DNA from: Diphasiastrum complanatum
Taxonomy: Eukaryota > Streptophyta > Lycopodiopsida > Lycopodiales > Lycopodiaceae
Direction of reading: 5' to 3'
Assembly: GCA_029204225.1 (NCBI GenBank)
Contig: CM055097.1
Coordinates: forward strand, 65,110,540-65,174,539
Length of the DNA stretch: 64,000 bases
The notes under the pieces are model-generated. The model was not told the origin of the DNA, ran no database searches, and worked only from the letters and a program-made list of their open reading frames with translations. The translations under genes were made by a program, and so were the position numbers. The first letter of the stretch is position 1. Each line of letters opens with the position of its first letter. Shown one piece after another: positions 44,102-54,501 of the stretch.

Positions 44102-44310
44102 CCTCCCCCTTAAGAACTGTCTTGGTCCTCTAAGACAAAATCTGGATATAGTTGACAAAGGACGCTGTCTTTTTCCCAAGTGGCAACCAAGCTCAGGCTA
44201 TGGCAATGGGTGTCCTGGAAAGAAAAGCCGAGCTTGATTGTGCAATGCAAAAACCTTGCCGGTGGAGACGACGACATCAATCATAGGCCAAAGATTCACA
44301 TCAAAAGGCG
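44102..44310 (-). pseudogene. Gypsy chromodomain tail and polypurine tract, fragment L
   Basis: The minus strand reads VATWEKDSVLCQLYPDFVLE and DQDSS, then a stop and GGGGGAGGGAG before TGTTAC. This matches the end of chromovirus pol (TWE..., FP-F-LED) followed by the polypurine tract. Upstream frames are broken. It ends about 260 bp before the eL39 start codon, so this fossil lies in or beside the eL39 promoter. Confidence 0.5.
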
Positions 44311-44396
44311 GCCTTATACCCTTCCATCTAGACTACCCTTATTAGAAGCAAGGAGCCTTTACCCTCAGCCGCCGACTTCATTTTAGGGCAACATAC

Positions 44397-44404
44397 TTAG
44401 GGTT
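44397..44404 (-). promoter_or_regulatory. Telo-box-like promoter motif of eL39
   Basis: TTAGGGTT on the plus strand is AACCCTAA on the other, the core of the plant telo-box common upstream of translation-machinery genes. It sits about 165 bp before the ATG, next to a pyrimidine-rich leader (44405-44540). Confidence 0.5.
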
Positions 44405-44568
44405 GTTGTTTTCTCTCCTCTGCTGTTGCTTCGAGTATCGATCGCGATCTGTTCTATTTTTCCTGCTATCGCACCCTCGATCCTTCTCTTCTCTCCTCTT
44501 TCTGGCTGCGAAAGAACTCCATCTTCCCTTTCACGCTTCGAGTTTTGGCTGTCTGTGTGCGAGGCATC

Positions 44569-46019
44569 ATGGTACGCTCCTCATCTACACCTTCGCTGGT
44601 GGACGATCCAGGTTTTTCTGATGGTGTTTGTTTCTACGATTTTTTATTAACACGTCGTTCTTTGGTTGTTGCTGGTACATCTGAATGGCGTTGTTGAAGT
44701 TTTGGTGTGTGATGGGGTAGCTAAAAACTGCTGGATATTTAATCAACGTTTGTTGATTAGCTATTGACGCTTTATTTAGGAAGCTGCCGCAGGATGAATT
44801 TGCGATCTGTTCACTTACTTCCAGTATTGTATTTCTATGTCACTCTGTAATATTTAAGGCGAGTGAGGCTTGCTGTCGTCAGTCAATCAGTTAGTTGTTC
44901 TCTCTAGCGTGAAGCAAGCAGTATGTTGATCTATGCGGTTGCTGATCAAATGAGTTATTTGTTTGATTTTAGCCGTCTCAAAAAACTTTTATTATCAAGA
45001 AAAAGCTTGCCAAGAAACAGAAGCAGAACAGGCCAATTCCGCATTGGATTAGAATGCGGACGGATAACAAAATCAGGTAAGCTTCATTTCGCATCATCAA
45101 TTTGGCTTGCTTTAGCTTTAGAATCAGGTTAGGTTTTATATGTCATTGTTTATGCGACTGTGTTTTTTAGCATGTGGTTTGTAGTAATTAACTTATGTAC
45201 AGGTAGCAATATTGCATAGTTTCATTCATGATTCTATGAAGTGTTCAGAAATTTGTTCAGATCCACATTATGTTATTTCTATTAGGAAACGGACTTGAAA
45301 TCAATTGGAAGATCTATTTGCAGAACTGCAAGTAGTCTGCATTGTTGTGAGAGCTGCTTAGGATAAATTTGGGTACTCTAATGATCATTACACTGTGTTG
45401 GAACTTGGCAACTAGCTTTTAAGTTCCAACTTTGGAAAATTTATTGCTGGGAGTTTTACCCCCGCTCGGTTTATTCTGATCAACATTTTCCGTTTTTGAA
45501 GACCATAGATAGGTCCACATAAGTTCTGAACTGGAAGTACGTTACAATTGGCGACTGTGGGCAAGCTCTTGTTATTGAAGACTAAATATTATTGGTTTTT
45601 TTAGCAGTTGATATTATGGTGTGTTCTTGTTAACCATCTGTTTTCGAAAGGCAAGTGGTTTTAACTTTTCTTAAGAGAAATGTTTGGTTACCATAAAGCT
45701 TAACTCAGGGCATGTTGCAACACAGAACATGCGTATTTAGAAATATTCTCACCTCAGAAATTGTATGACAAATTTTCTGTACTCGTGTTTTATCCAGGAC
45801 TTATTGACCGCTTGTACACATTTTTGGTTAAATTGTTCCATTTCCCTTACATGTGATAAAAGGGCATCAGAGGACCCCTAGGTAGTTTGAACTCCGTCCT
45901 GTTAACTACCATTCTACGTTCTGATCTATGATTGTTCTACTGACACTCACTTGTTGCTTTCTTGCTTTAGGTATAATGCAAAGCGAAGGCACTGGAGGAG
46001 GACCAAGCTAGGGCTGTAA
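44569..46019 (+). CDS. RPL39: 60S ribosomal protein eL39, three exons
   Basis: eL39 is a tiny basic protein of the large cytosolic ribosomal subunit that lines the peptide exit tunnel. Exon 1 holds only the ATG (44569-44571) before GTACGC. Exon 2 is 44973-45076 (acceptor TTTTAG, donor GTAAGC) and encodes [15 protein letters not shown] and [14 protein letters not shown]. Exon 3 is 45971-46019 (acceptor CTTTAG) and encodes [15 protein letters not shown] then TAA. Joined, these give 51 residues, the normal family length, with phases that fit exactly and no damage. Position 4 is Gln where His is usual (PSHK). The leader is pyrimidine-rich. It is the only intact host gene seen, and intron 2 (894 bp) shows no coding motif. 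Confidence 0.96.
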
Positions 46020-46491
46020 AGCCACTAAACCAGGGTTGTGATGCCCTGAAGATTTAGAATTTTCATCAATGGAGACTTAGAATTTACAAAAATTGACTTA
46101 CTAATCTGGAGGTAGTGAAACTTGAACCACATGTTTGTTGGAACTCATGTTTATCCAATGATTTTGCATTATTATAAGTATGCCCCATTTCTTTTGGTGA
46201 TGGTGCTGGTAAGAAGTCATTTGCAGCGTGATTATTGAAAACATAGAGTAATCTGAAGACAGAATGCTATGCCTTTTTTTCACGAATTAACTTCATATTT
46301 CGTTGATAAACATAGTGCAATTTTTTCATAACATATTTGTCATGGCTACTAGTGGATTTTTACACCAAATCGTTTGTGCTTGCCCTTTAGGTTCAGATAT
46401 TATGATGTATGACTTTGATAGATAAGTTCTTGATAGATGGGGACTCTATGCTGTCAAGTTTTGTCAAGATATTTATTTGTGCTTGTTTGTG
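46020..46491. other. 3' flank of eL39
   Basis: This is presumably the 3' untranslated region and downstream DNA of eL39. No single clear polyadenylation signal stands out. No other gene is seen. Confidence 0.5.
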
Positions 46492-46570
46492 TTGCAGCGG
46501 ATCGCGATCCGCTGCAAAAACGTTCCGGATCGTGCGATCCGGAACGTCAATGATCCGTGACCCGGATCGC
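46492..46570. repeat. Cluster of three GGATCG palindromes
   Basis: A 26-bp perfect palindrome centred at 46504/46505 (arms TTGCAGCGGATCG and its complement) is followed by a hairpin with 13-bp perfect arms ACGTTCCGGATCG at 46520-46532 and 46535-46547. A third with 6-bp arms GATCCG and CGGATC lies at 46552-46568. An oligo-T run of 15 follows at 46574-46588. Such dense perfect symmetry in AT-rich DNA is not expected by chance. Confidence 0.85.
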
Positions 46571-46754
46571 AAATTTTTTTTTTTTTTTGTGGAAAAAGGA
46601 GTTTAATACTAACTAAATCAGTTTTGAATGGTGTTTTGATGCCAATGGTTTGCAGATCTACTGATTCCGTTTTCTGTTAGAAAATGATAGAAAGAGTTAG
46701 AAGGAGCCTTCCTTAGATTGACGGGAATTGTATACTTCTTTTGGAATAGCTGAA

Positions 46755-46880
46755 ATAGGGGGTTCGGGGGGCAGTAGCCCCCCGAGAAATAGGGGGTCCG
46801 GGGGATTTGGTGGGCAACGCCCCCCAACGGCGGGGTCCAGGGGCTGCCGGTAGACCCCGGCCCTGACGGTAAGGCCTCTT
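46755..46880. repeat. GC-rich hairpin block
   Basis: The arms CGGGGGGC (46765-46772) and GCCCCCCG (46777-46784) pair perfectly around AGTA. Further G-runs and C-runs (GGGCAACGCCCCCC and GGCGGGGTCCAGGGG) follow to about 46865. The frames on the minus strand here are simply the proline/glycine reading of this sequence. Confidence 0.7.
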
Positions 46881-47182
46881 CATGATTTGGCCTTCCAACT
46901 CCCTGAGTGAAAACACACTTTTTGGTGTTTCGCACCCGAAACAGTCGGCAAACTACACAGTGCAAATTTCTGAAACCATATGAAAATGCAGCCAGTTTTC
47001 TTAAACCATCTACTGATGTCCAGATTTCTAATCAATGTAGCCCGCAGCCATCTGAAACCAAGCAACAGATCTGCATAACAATTGCTTTTTTGATATCCTT
47101 TCGCATGATACCCATATTGGCAACTATACAAAAAACAAAAAAAAAATTGCGTTCTGGGAAACCCTAATGGGAAATCCTGGAT

Positions 47183-47198
47183 CGCGTTCCACAACGCG
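47183..47198. repeat. Short hairpin with GGATCGCG edge
   Basis: CGCGTT and AACGCG pair around CCAC, preceded by GGAT. The GGATCGCG word recalls the palindromes at 46492, and a similar GACTGCAACC/TTGCAG pairing suggests the two may bound one inserted unit of about 720 bp. Confidence 0.5.
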
Positions 47199-47219
47199 GA
47201 CTGCAACCTTGGTTTCAAT

Positions 47220-49188
47220 ATAGGTAGTCAAGCACATGAAAGATAAGGTAGCTAAGATTATACTATTTTGTGGGACAATCTTGTTTTGTCCCAATCTTTA
47301 AAAATATGAGAAAAGCATACTATGCTCACCAATTACTATGAATGAGATGCGTTAAAAGAATTTAAAATTGAGTGTTATCATTTAAAACTTTTTTTTTGAT
47401 GCCATGAAGTGGCAAAATCCAATTGGCAACTCTTAGATTCTCTCATTATGTTAGCATGGAGTGGCGTTGCTACCTATCTACAATTACTAAATATTGGAGC
47501 ATATAACGGTTATTCAGCAATAAGTTGATATTTGTGATTTCATGTTGCCACAAGTAGCGAATTTGTAAACTAGTTGTAGACATGGATACTAATAGGTTTG
47601 AGGCTATTACACTTTTGTTTTTCACACCATCCGAGCATGCAATAATGTTGTGGTGCGATGGTAAAAGCAGCCTTGGAAATGCAATGTATTCTTTTTTGCC
47701 TTACATATTTTATTGAATTTTATGAGTTTTGTGAAAATTTTATGCCAACACGTTCACCATTATGCTTGGGTACTGATGAGGTGAGCAATGTAGTTGGTTA
47801 AGATTTTTTGTTTATTGAATTTTATGTTACTTTTTTGACTTAGATCCTTTGACTTTTTGAGTTGCACGTATATTGTTTCTAAGCTTTGCCTTATGCCATC
47901 ACAAACTTCTCCATATAAATTTGTGAAATTGGATACATTCTAATTTCACAAATAGATATAAATCTTATGCAACCATGTTCACCATTATGGAGTAAAAAAG
48001 TCTTGTTCATGTATATGGGGATGTGTGTTTGCTTGTATTGTAGTTAGATATTGTAGTATTGTACTCAAATGCAAAACCTGGTTCAAACTATCACTAGTTA
48101 ATTTTACACCGTACAATCTTTGCATTCATCTTGATTTTTTGCTATTTAAGAGCATGTTGCATACCCATAATTAGTTTGAAGTGATCGTTTTGGGGTTATG
48201 TTCTTCCTCTGTCGACTATGTGTAGTTAGTGTAATTAGGGCCTACTAATTAGTTAGTGTAATTAGTTCTTCCTCATGTCAAGTTTTGACTTACAAGTGCC
48301 TTGAAAGATTCAATTGCCAAGTTTTTGCACACATCCAACCAATGCTCCAATGTTTTGGTAGTGTTTTGAACAAGATGTGTTGAATGTACTAGAAAAAAAA
48401 TTCTTCCATGTTGATAACTATGAGTAAATATTATAAAATGTCATATAGATGCATCATGTAAGTGCATGATTGTCGCTCTCCAACACTTGAAATTGGCCAC
48501 ATTTATCACATGAGGAATTTGAATACCAGACCCCCTTGTATCACGAAGGCTTTTGCTAGAAGTCAACAAAAGCAAAAGCTTTATGGAATTTCGTAGATAT
48601 AGGTTTGTTTCGGAAATGAGATTCAGTTTTTGACTTTTATCAAAAACTTCCCAATGTTATAGATTCTATCTATGTGGTGAAAAATTTCAAGTTCTCTAAT
48701 AATAAGCCAGGAGAAGATGGTCTTAAACACGATTGCTTGGATGATTTGATGTTGAAACAAGTCTCTATTGCACCCTTTAACCACAAGAAGGCTGAGACAA
48801 ACATAACAACTTAACAAAATTTTGGGGCTTGACAAATTGCGAGTAAATATTTGCGAGGTATGTGAGTTTTATTTTATTGGATTTTTAGATCGCATGATCA
48901 AAGAATAATAAAAAAAATTAAAATAATATTAGAAAAACAATGCACAAATCATGAAACCCATGGGGTCACATTTGTAGTATGCTCTTTGGAGAATTCCCTT
49001 GAATATGTGAACTGGAAATATTATCTCAGACTGATTCCAAACCATATCAAAAATAGAAGTCCACATTGAACAAAGTAGACAAAAAAGTAACGATTGATGT
49101 TTGATCAACTACCTCTACCTAAGACAAACCTTTTGAGGGCAAAGCAAATATATGAAAAAGATCTTGCAAGCTAATGATGGGTTGGTGT
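47220..49188. other. Unassigned AT-rich DNA
   Basis: Nearly 2 kb with no frame, repeat pair or transposon motif that I can support. Confidence 0.55.
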
Positions 49189-49403
49189 ATGGCATTTATT
49201 ACTTTAGCCTAGAAATACTAGTTCCTACATGGTCATTCCATCGATTCACAATGAGGCTTACACAGTTTATGTCTGTCATGCTTAACTAGTACTTCTCGGC
49301 TCTCATACTCGGCTCTTAGTCTCCGTTCATCTCGTCTTCTCAGAGACCTCCTTGGTCTAAGGTGAGAGGTGCTCTTGGGTAGCTATGGCCGAGTATCTTG
49401 GGG
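49189..49403 (-). repeat. LTR-like repeat, copy 1 (element N)
   Basis: It shares with 53659-53882 the blocks GCCTAGAAATACTAGTTCC, TAGTACTTCTCGGCTCTCAT and GGCCGAGTATCTTGGGGA. Similarity ends sharply at both sides. Confidence 0.75.
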
Positions 49404-49509
49404 ATTCGCCGGAATCAGCCAACATTATCCCACCCCTAATGTGTTGCAGGACCCACTGCAATCCATATTGGATGATATTGCTGTTAGATCTTTAATGCTC
49501 AGCCTTGAC

Positions 49510-49745
49510 AAATCGTTCAAGTAATGAGCATCCTGAAAACAGCCGAAGGTCGACTACATATTTCGGACCTTCGTACTTTTCGCAACCTTTGCTTTTTGCA
49601 CCTTCGGAATTTTCGTGCCATAACCATTTTTTTAGGCACATTTGGGAAAAATGCGACATTGTGATTTGCATTTTTTTGCCGTCGCTCTAAAGGCACCTTC
49701 GTGATTTTTACACCTTCAGAATTTTCGGGTTTTTCGCAACAGTGG
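49510..49745. repeat. CCTTCG-rich array
   Basis: CCTTCG or its complement CGAAGG recurs with TTTTCG and TTTTTGC spacers (for example CCGAAGGTCGACTA, CACCTTCGGAATTTTCG). The style is that of the U3 arrays in the LTRs of C and D, so this may be a solo LTR extending to about 50200. Its ends are not seen. Confidence 0.45.
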
Positions 49746-49749
49746 CATA

Positions 49750-51670
49750 CCAATGTTGCCAACTTATCATTAACCCTAAAAACAGCTGGACAACTAAATA
49801 TCCCAAGGGCGGTTACCAAATTCTTAGGTGATTGTAATAAATAACATTCAATGCTTATAAGATATTTTTGAGGACACTTGTAAATGTATATACTACTACT
49901 TGAATCAAGCTATGTAATATTTTTAATCAAGTTCTTAATCAACTTATTATTATCATAGTTTTTCTATAGCTAACGTAATCACGCTCGACATTCAAGTTGA
50001 AGTTATCACTTCAAGCCATTGTACTCACTGTTGATATTAATCAGAGTGCAATTTCCGTCCCACTATTGTATTGTTCTATTGCACAATTTTATAAATCATT
50101 CATCTTGAGTATTTTTGCTGCTAACTGTTGCGTTCGTGTTCCTACACGACCACGCTCAAGCTTCTGCTGCCTGTCCTCTCGATTTATGACAATTGCTCCG
50201 CTATTGTCACTTGGAAAAGCGTAGATCCTTGTTCACTTGCATAAAACCAAGGGCTTATTGTAGCCGATCTTTATCACAAAAACTATTTTTGCAAATTGCC
50301 CCAATTTAATCAAAATGTTTTATTGCTGCAAATGGTTGACATCTTCAAAATTGGAGAGCTCCCAGTAGCTTGAAAATCTTGCCTGCTTGAGTTCTTCTCA
50401 TGTGTGTTTTCTTCTTTTGTATCTGCCATGGATGGTTTCACTTCTAGTTTTTTGGCAGATTCCAACTTCTGGGAGGTCTGTATCCTCCATTTGCTTTTGG
50501 GTGTTTCCTCAATTTGTTTTTCAGTTTAAGTTCCAGTTTTGTCGATGCTCTTGATGAGAAGAGGAGAATCTTCGATCGATAAGTTGCACAAACCTTGGGT
50601 TAACAATCTTCAAGAAATTCGAACATTCTGGTGGGTACTTGGTTAGAAGGTAGAAAAGGGTTCTGGGAAGTGGATTGGCTAGGGGGTTGGTGGAAGAGTG
50701 AATGAACTGATAATACTACCGTTGCAGCCTTGGACCCTTGTAGTGTCGAGCTTTGACCCCACCACTTGCTGTGTGAGGGGTTCGCTCTGTCTTGTAGGCT
50801 CACTATTGTCTTTATCTTTTACTTTTCTACAACTATTTCTTCCTTTGATCCATTTCTTTTGGATCTATTCATGCTTCATAGGAGGGGACTCAACTATCAT
50901 TGCTCTAGAGAGTCTTTTTTGATCAAGATCGATCTGACTTATCTGTTGCTTAAGTTTCGTCCTTTCCTCCTCAGCTTCTTTACTTTATTTATTTTTGCTG
51001 CATCGCCTACTTTCTTAAACCTTTTTCTCTGGTTGACCAACCAATGTAGGTGGTAGTTGGTCTTCGCAAGACACTTGCAATGATCTGTTAGCCACTTCGG
51101 TAAGACTATCAAGGTCTGGAAACTGGGGATTTCTCAGATGGATAATGAGATGATGGGAGAACAGAGAAATGAGAGGAAGGGTAGTGGTGGTGACATCGGT
51201 AAATGGCGTAGATGATAGAATAGTCATGGGAGTAGAAGAAAAAGAATGATTTTCCTATACTTTACTTCCCATTTTCTAAAGGATCTTTGTCGTGACTGGG
51301 ATACTTCTTCCGATTGAGTATTTTTGAATTGTCCATCTAGAAAAATTTTCAATTCTCTGGGGAGGGTGCTCCTAGTTGGAAATTGTAGCAAATGATGGAA
51401 TATCTGTTTCACTGTCTTTCGACAAGAACGTCTCCGTGCCATGAGTGATCTGGGTATCACAAGGTAATGTGGAAGTTGGCAAGCAACTTTTCGATTGAGC
51501 AGCATGTGTAGCGGTTGGATGCTATGGTGCTCTTGGTGTGTTGTCGTTGGGATCCTATCTGGATTCGTAGCGGACGTGGCGGGCAAATAGGATCTTACTT
51601 GGTTGATTTGGAGTTTTTGAAACTGTGTTTTCTAACATAGTTGGGACACTCGGTATGGTACTTGGTCTTG
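49750..51670. other. Unassigned DNA inside element N
   Basis: I find no supported gene. The short minus-strand frames at 51015-51586 lie downstream of the gag knuckle, where protease would be, but show no Asp-Ser/Thr-Gly site. Confidence 0.45.
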
Positions 51671-51675
51671 ACTAG

Positions 51676-52650
51676 ACAATCAACCATGAAATGGCTTGCT
51701 TCATCGCAAATGAAGCATCTGTTGTTCAGTGGCCCTTGTTGAATCGCATAGCCATCTTGTATGGCTATTGGTGCTAGATTTTCTAGGAAGCAATCGTGAT
51801 AATGGTAGGAAAGGCCAGATTGTGACGGTTGTTGTGACAGTTGTTCGTCATATCATTGGATGGCATGTGCTTGGGTAGGCTGATATGAAGGGCAAGCATC
51901 AGCAAGATGCGTAGCCCGACAGTGTGTGGACACCAGATGGGTTTTCGTCTATAAGTTACCTATGTAGGGTTTGGTTGACCAGGCATATTGCTTTGGATAG
52001 GACGTCAATGTGTCACGAAACTCCTCAGTGAGTTTATCCATTTGTAGTTGGTGTTGCTGATTAAACAACTCCATATGTTGTTTCCAAAGCTGATTTTAGG
52101 TATCCTCCATTGGCTTCGACTCATGGATTGCACAATCTAATTTTGGTTCTCTAGGTTCGTCAACATCAGATCCCTCATCTTCTTCCTTGATGGCATCAGA
52201 CATAGCTAACTTTAAGCTCGTATATTCATCATTAGATTGAAACTCTTGTCTAATCCATCTTGGAAGGCCGACTAAAAACCAGATGATGAGCATTTGTTCG
52301 GTAGGCCGTTCTTGTACTTGACTTTTGAGATGCTTGAATCGCTCAATATAGTCTTGTACACATTCGTCTTTTGCCATTTTGATGTTACTCGACTTGACAA
52401 AAGAACTCTCTATCAAACCAAAGGGCTTAAAATGTTTGATAAATGATTCTTGTAGATTAGACCATGCGTGTGTAGGGTGTGGAGTATGTTTGCAGGGTGT
52501 GTGTTTTGCAGGTCTAAAGGAGGTGTAGGCCACGAGGGTGCTGATGGAGGTTTGAAGAGGAAAGTGTGGATGCTTGCTTCAACAAATGATCGTGAGACTG
52601 GTGAGATTCTGGCAGCACTTACATGGATGGTCAAGAACGGGACTGGCAAT
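51676..52650 (-). pseudogene. Gypsy gag with zinc knuckle, element N
   Basis: The minus strand reads AWSNLQESFIKHFKPFG, DECVQDYIERFKHLKSQV and IIWFLVGLPRWIRQEF, which match the gypsy gag pattern of W-L-F-F, an adhesion helix and F-GL. An acidic tail follows (EEDEGSDVDEPREPKLD). Further on, a knuckle CFICDEASHFMVDC (51676-51716) sits after LNNR. An N-terminal part (VEASIHTFLFKPPSAP) is in another frame near 52560-52600, so a frameshift is present. Stops separate the gag core from the knuckle. Confidence 0.72.
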
Positions 52651-52741
52651 ATGTTTCAAATGTACAGATGTGCTCGTGTGTTATGGATCCGATAACGGTA
52701 TCATTGCAATTGATATAGTTTTATGATGTGTGGAGTTCAAG

Positions 52742-52758
52742 CAGCAATGTGCACCAAA
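52742..52758 (-). promoter_or_regulatory. Candidate primer binding site, element N
   Basis: On the minus strand TTTGGTGCACATTGCTGC follows CAACA, the end of the proposed LTR. The matching tRNA is not clear. Confidence 0.35.
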
Positions 52759-53882
52759 TGTTGATAGATCCCCTGCTCTAGAGGATCTGTTAACTAGATT
52801 AACTCTTACCTACTTCTCTGGTTGCAGGTTATGTTTCTTGTTCTGTCTATCACCAGGCTACGTTGGGCATGCATTTCTTGGATGTTAACATTCTTGTCTA
52901 AGGCACAAATCAGGCAGAGAGGGACTGATAAACATTGTAGTATTTGTCCTGCCTGTCAGAGGACAATCCGAAGAGGGTCTCTCTTGAACTATCACATGCA
53001 ATCAAACCAACATGTAGTCAAAACGTTCAACCAATAGATCAGCTTGCAGTCCAGGTGAAGAAACCATGAAATCTACTTCTACTTTGCTACAAAATGAGCT
53101 GAATTAAATCCTAAACTTACTAATTTACGTGCATTACTCTACAAACTAGAAACAAGAACTACTCTAGTAGCATTTTGAAGTTCCAAGGATCAAGAAACAA
53201 ACATTTCTTTATTCTTGGACTTCAAGAACATCAAGAAAGGGACTGTCACAAGATTTGAAAGACTTATCCAATCCATGATGGCTTACCACAATGCTGATTC
53301 CTACATTAATCCACAAAGCATCAATAAAAGAAAGCAAGAAAGCTAGTCCTCCCTAGATCCACAGCCACACATAAAGGAAATGGAGGGGCAAGATCATTAA
53401 TGCATCACTCAAGAAACAAGAATAATCAAGGAGCTCAAGGATGCATCAAACTCATGGAAGGTTTGAAGCATGGAGTAGATACAATACACAAAAAGCTCCC
53501 TTCTACAAAGAGGGAGTCTCTTAGATAAGCAAGAGAGCTCCTTAGGTGGCATATCCTAGTGGAATTTCCACATTACACAAATTACAAGTGGAATTATGCT
53601 CTCCACTAGAGGTCACCATCAAAAGTGGCTCACTCTACTCTTCTAAGAGAGATCTACTTGCATTTATTACTTTTGCCTAGAAATACTAGTTCCTCCATGG
53701 TCATTCCATCTTACGGGATTCACCATGAGGCTTACACACTTTTTGTCTGTCACGCTTAGCTAGTACTTCTCGGCTCTCATACTCAGCTCTTAGTCTTCGT
53801 TCATCTCGTCTTCTCAGAGACCTCCTCGGTCTAGGGTGAGAGGTGCTTTTGGGTAGCTCTGGCCGAGTATCTTGGGGAGTCA
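52759..53882 (-). repeat. Candidate 5' LTR of element N
   Basis: On the minus strand it would start TGACTCCCC at 53882 and end TATCAACA at 52759. Only 53659-53882 has a second copy in the window (49189-49403). Confidence 0.45.
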
Positions 53883-54501
53883 ATATAGCCTCTCATTATA
53901 TGGCCTTCGATCACCTTCAATCAGATATGTAACCAGAGGATACCAAGATTTAGCCAGTACCTAGTTTATAGTTCTATGATGTTAACCTTAAGGGACAAGA
54001 CATGGACACGACACATTTTCATACTCATACCTTGAATTCTATAATGCTGCCAGACAAATTTTTTGTGCCTGACATGGCACATGGAATTGAATGCTATGAA
54101 CCATGTATGATTCTTTATAGAGAAATCCAAGTTACATGTTATTATTCATTTCAAAATATGAATTTCATAAGTTGATTGCCAATCTATGAGAGAATTTTAG
54201 CTTTGAATATCTGAGTTTGAATTTATAAAACCCAATGTATGGACCAAAGTTCTGCTACAATCAAGTGTGGTTAATTTGAATTTCATTCTAGCTAACATAT
54301 TTGGGTTTGGTTTGTGTACTTATTGGGTACATGCACATACATATTATTGCTTGGGATTTAAGGACTCCAATAGCTCTTCTCCAATAGCTCTTGCAAGGAC
54401 TCAATCGATGAGTGTGCTGCTTTTGGTTGCTTTGAATTATTATGTATTATAAGCACCACATAAATTTGTTCTATTAAAAATTGGTGAGTTGATTGCACGA
54501 C
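53883..54501. other. Unassigned DNA upstream of the ParB-like gene
   Basis: No supported feature. A promoter for the gene starting at 54502 could lie here. Confidence 0.4.

Larger units (their letters stand above)
49189..53882 (-). mobile_element. Ty3/gypsy-like element N, mostly non-coding
   Basis: A repeat of about 215 bp at 49189-49403 and 53659-53882 flanks a minus-strand gypsy gag with zinc knuckle (51676-52650) and a primer-like site at 52742-52758. No protease, RT or integrase could be read, so the pol region is lost or replaced. The boundaries are tentative. Confidence 0.5.

Noticed and set aside
44403-44650. Two short frames in the eL39 leader
   Set aside because: They reflect the pyrimidine-rich 5' leader and the first intron of eL39.
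46618-46965. Minus-strand frames over the GC-rich block
   Set aside because: Their content comes from the G and C runs. No domain, and two overlapping frames look equally protein-like.
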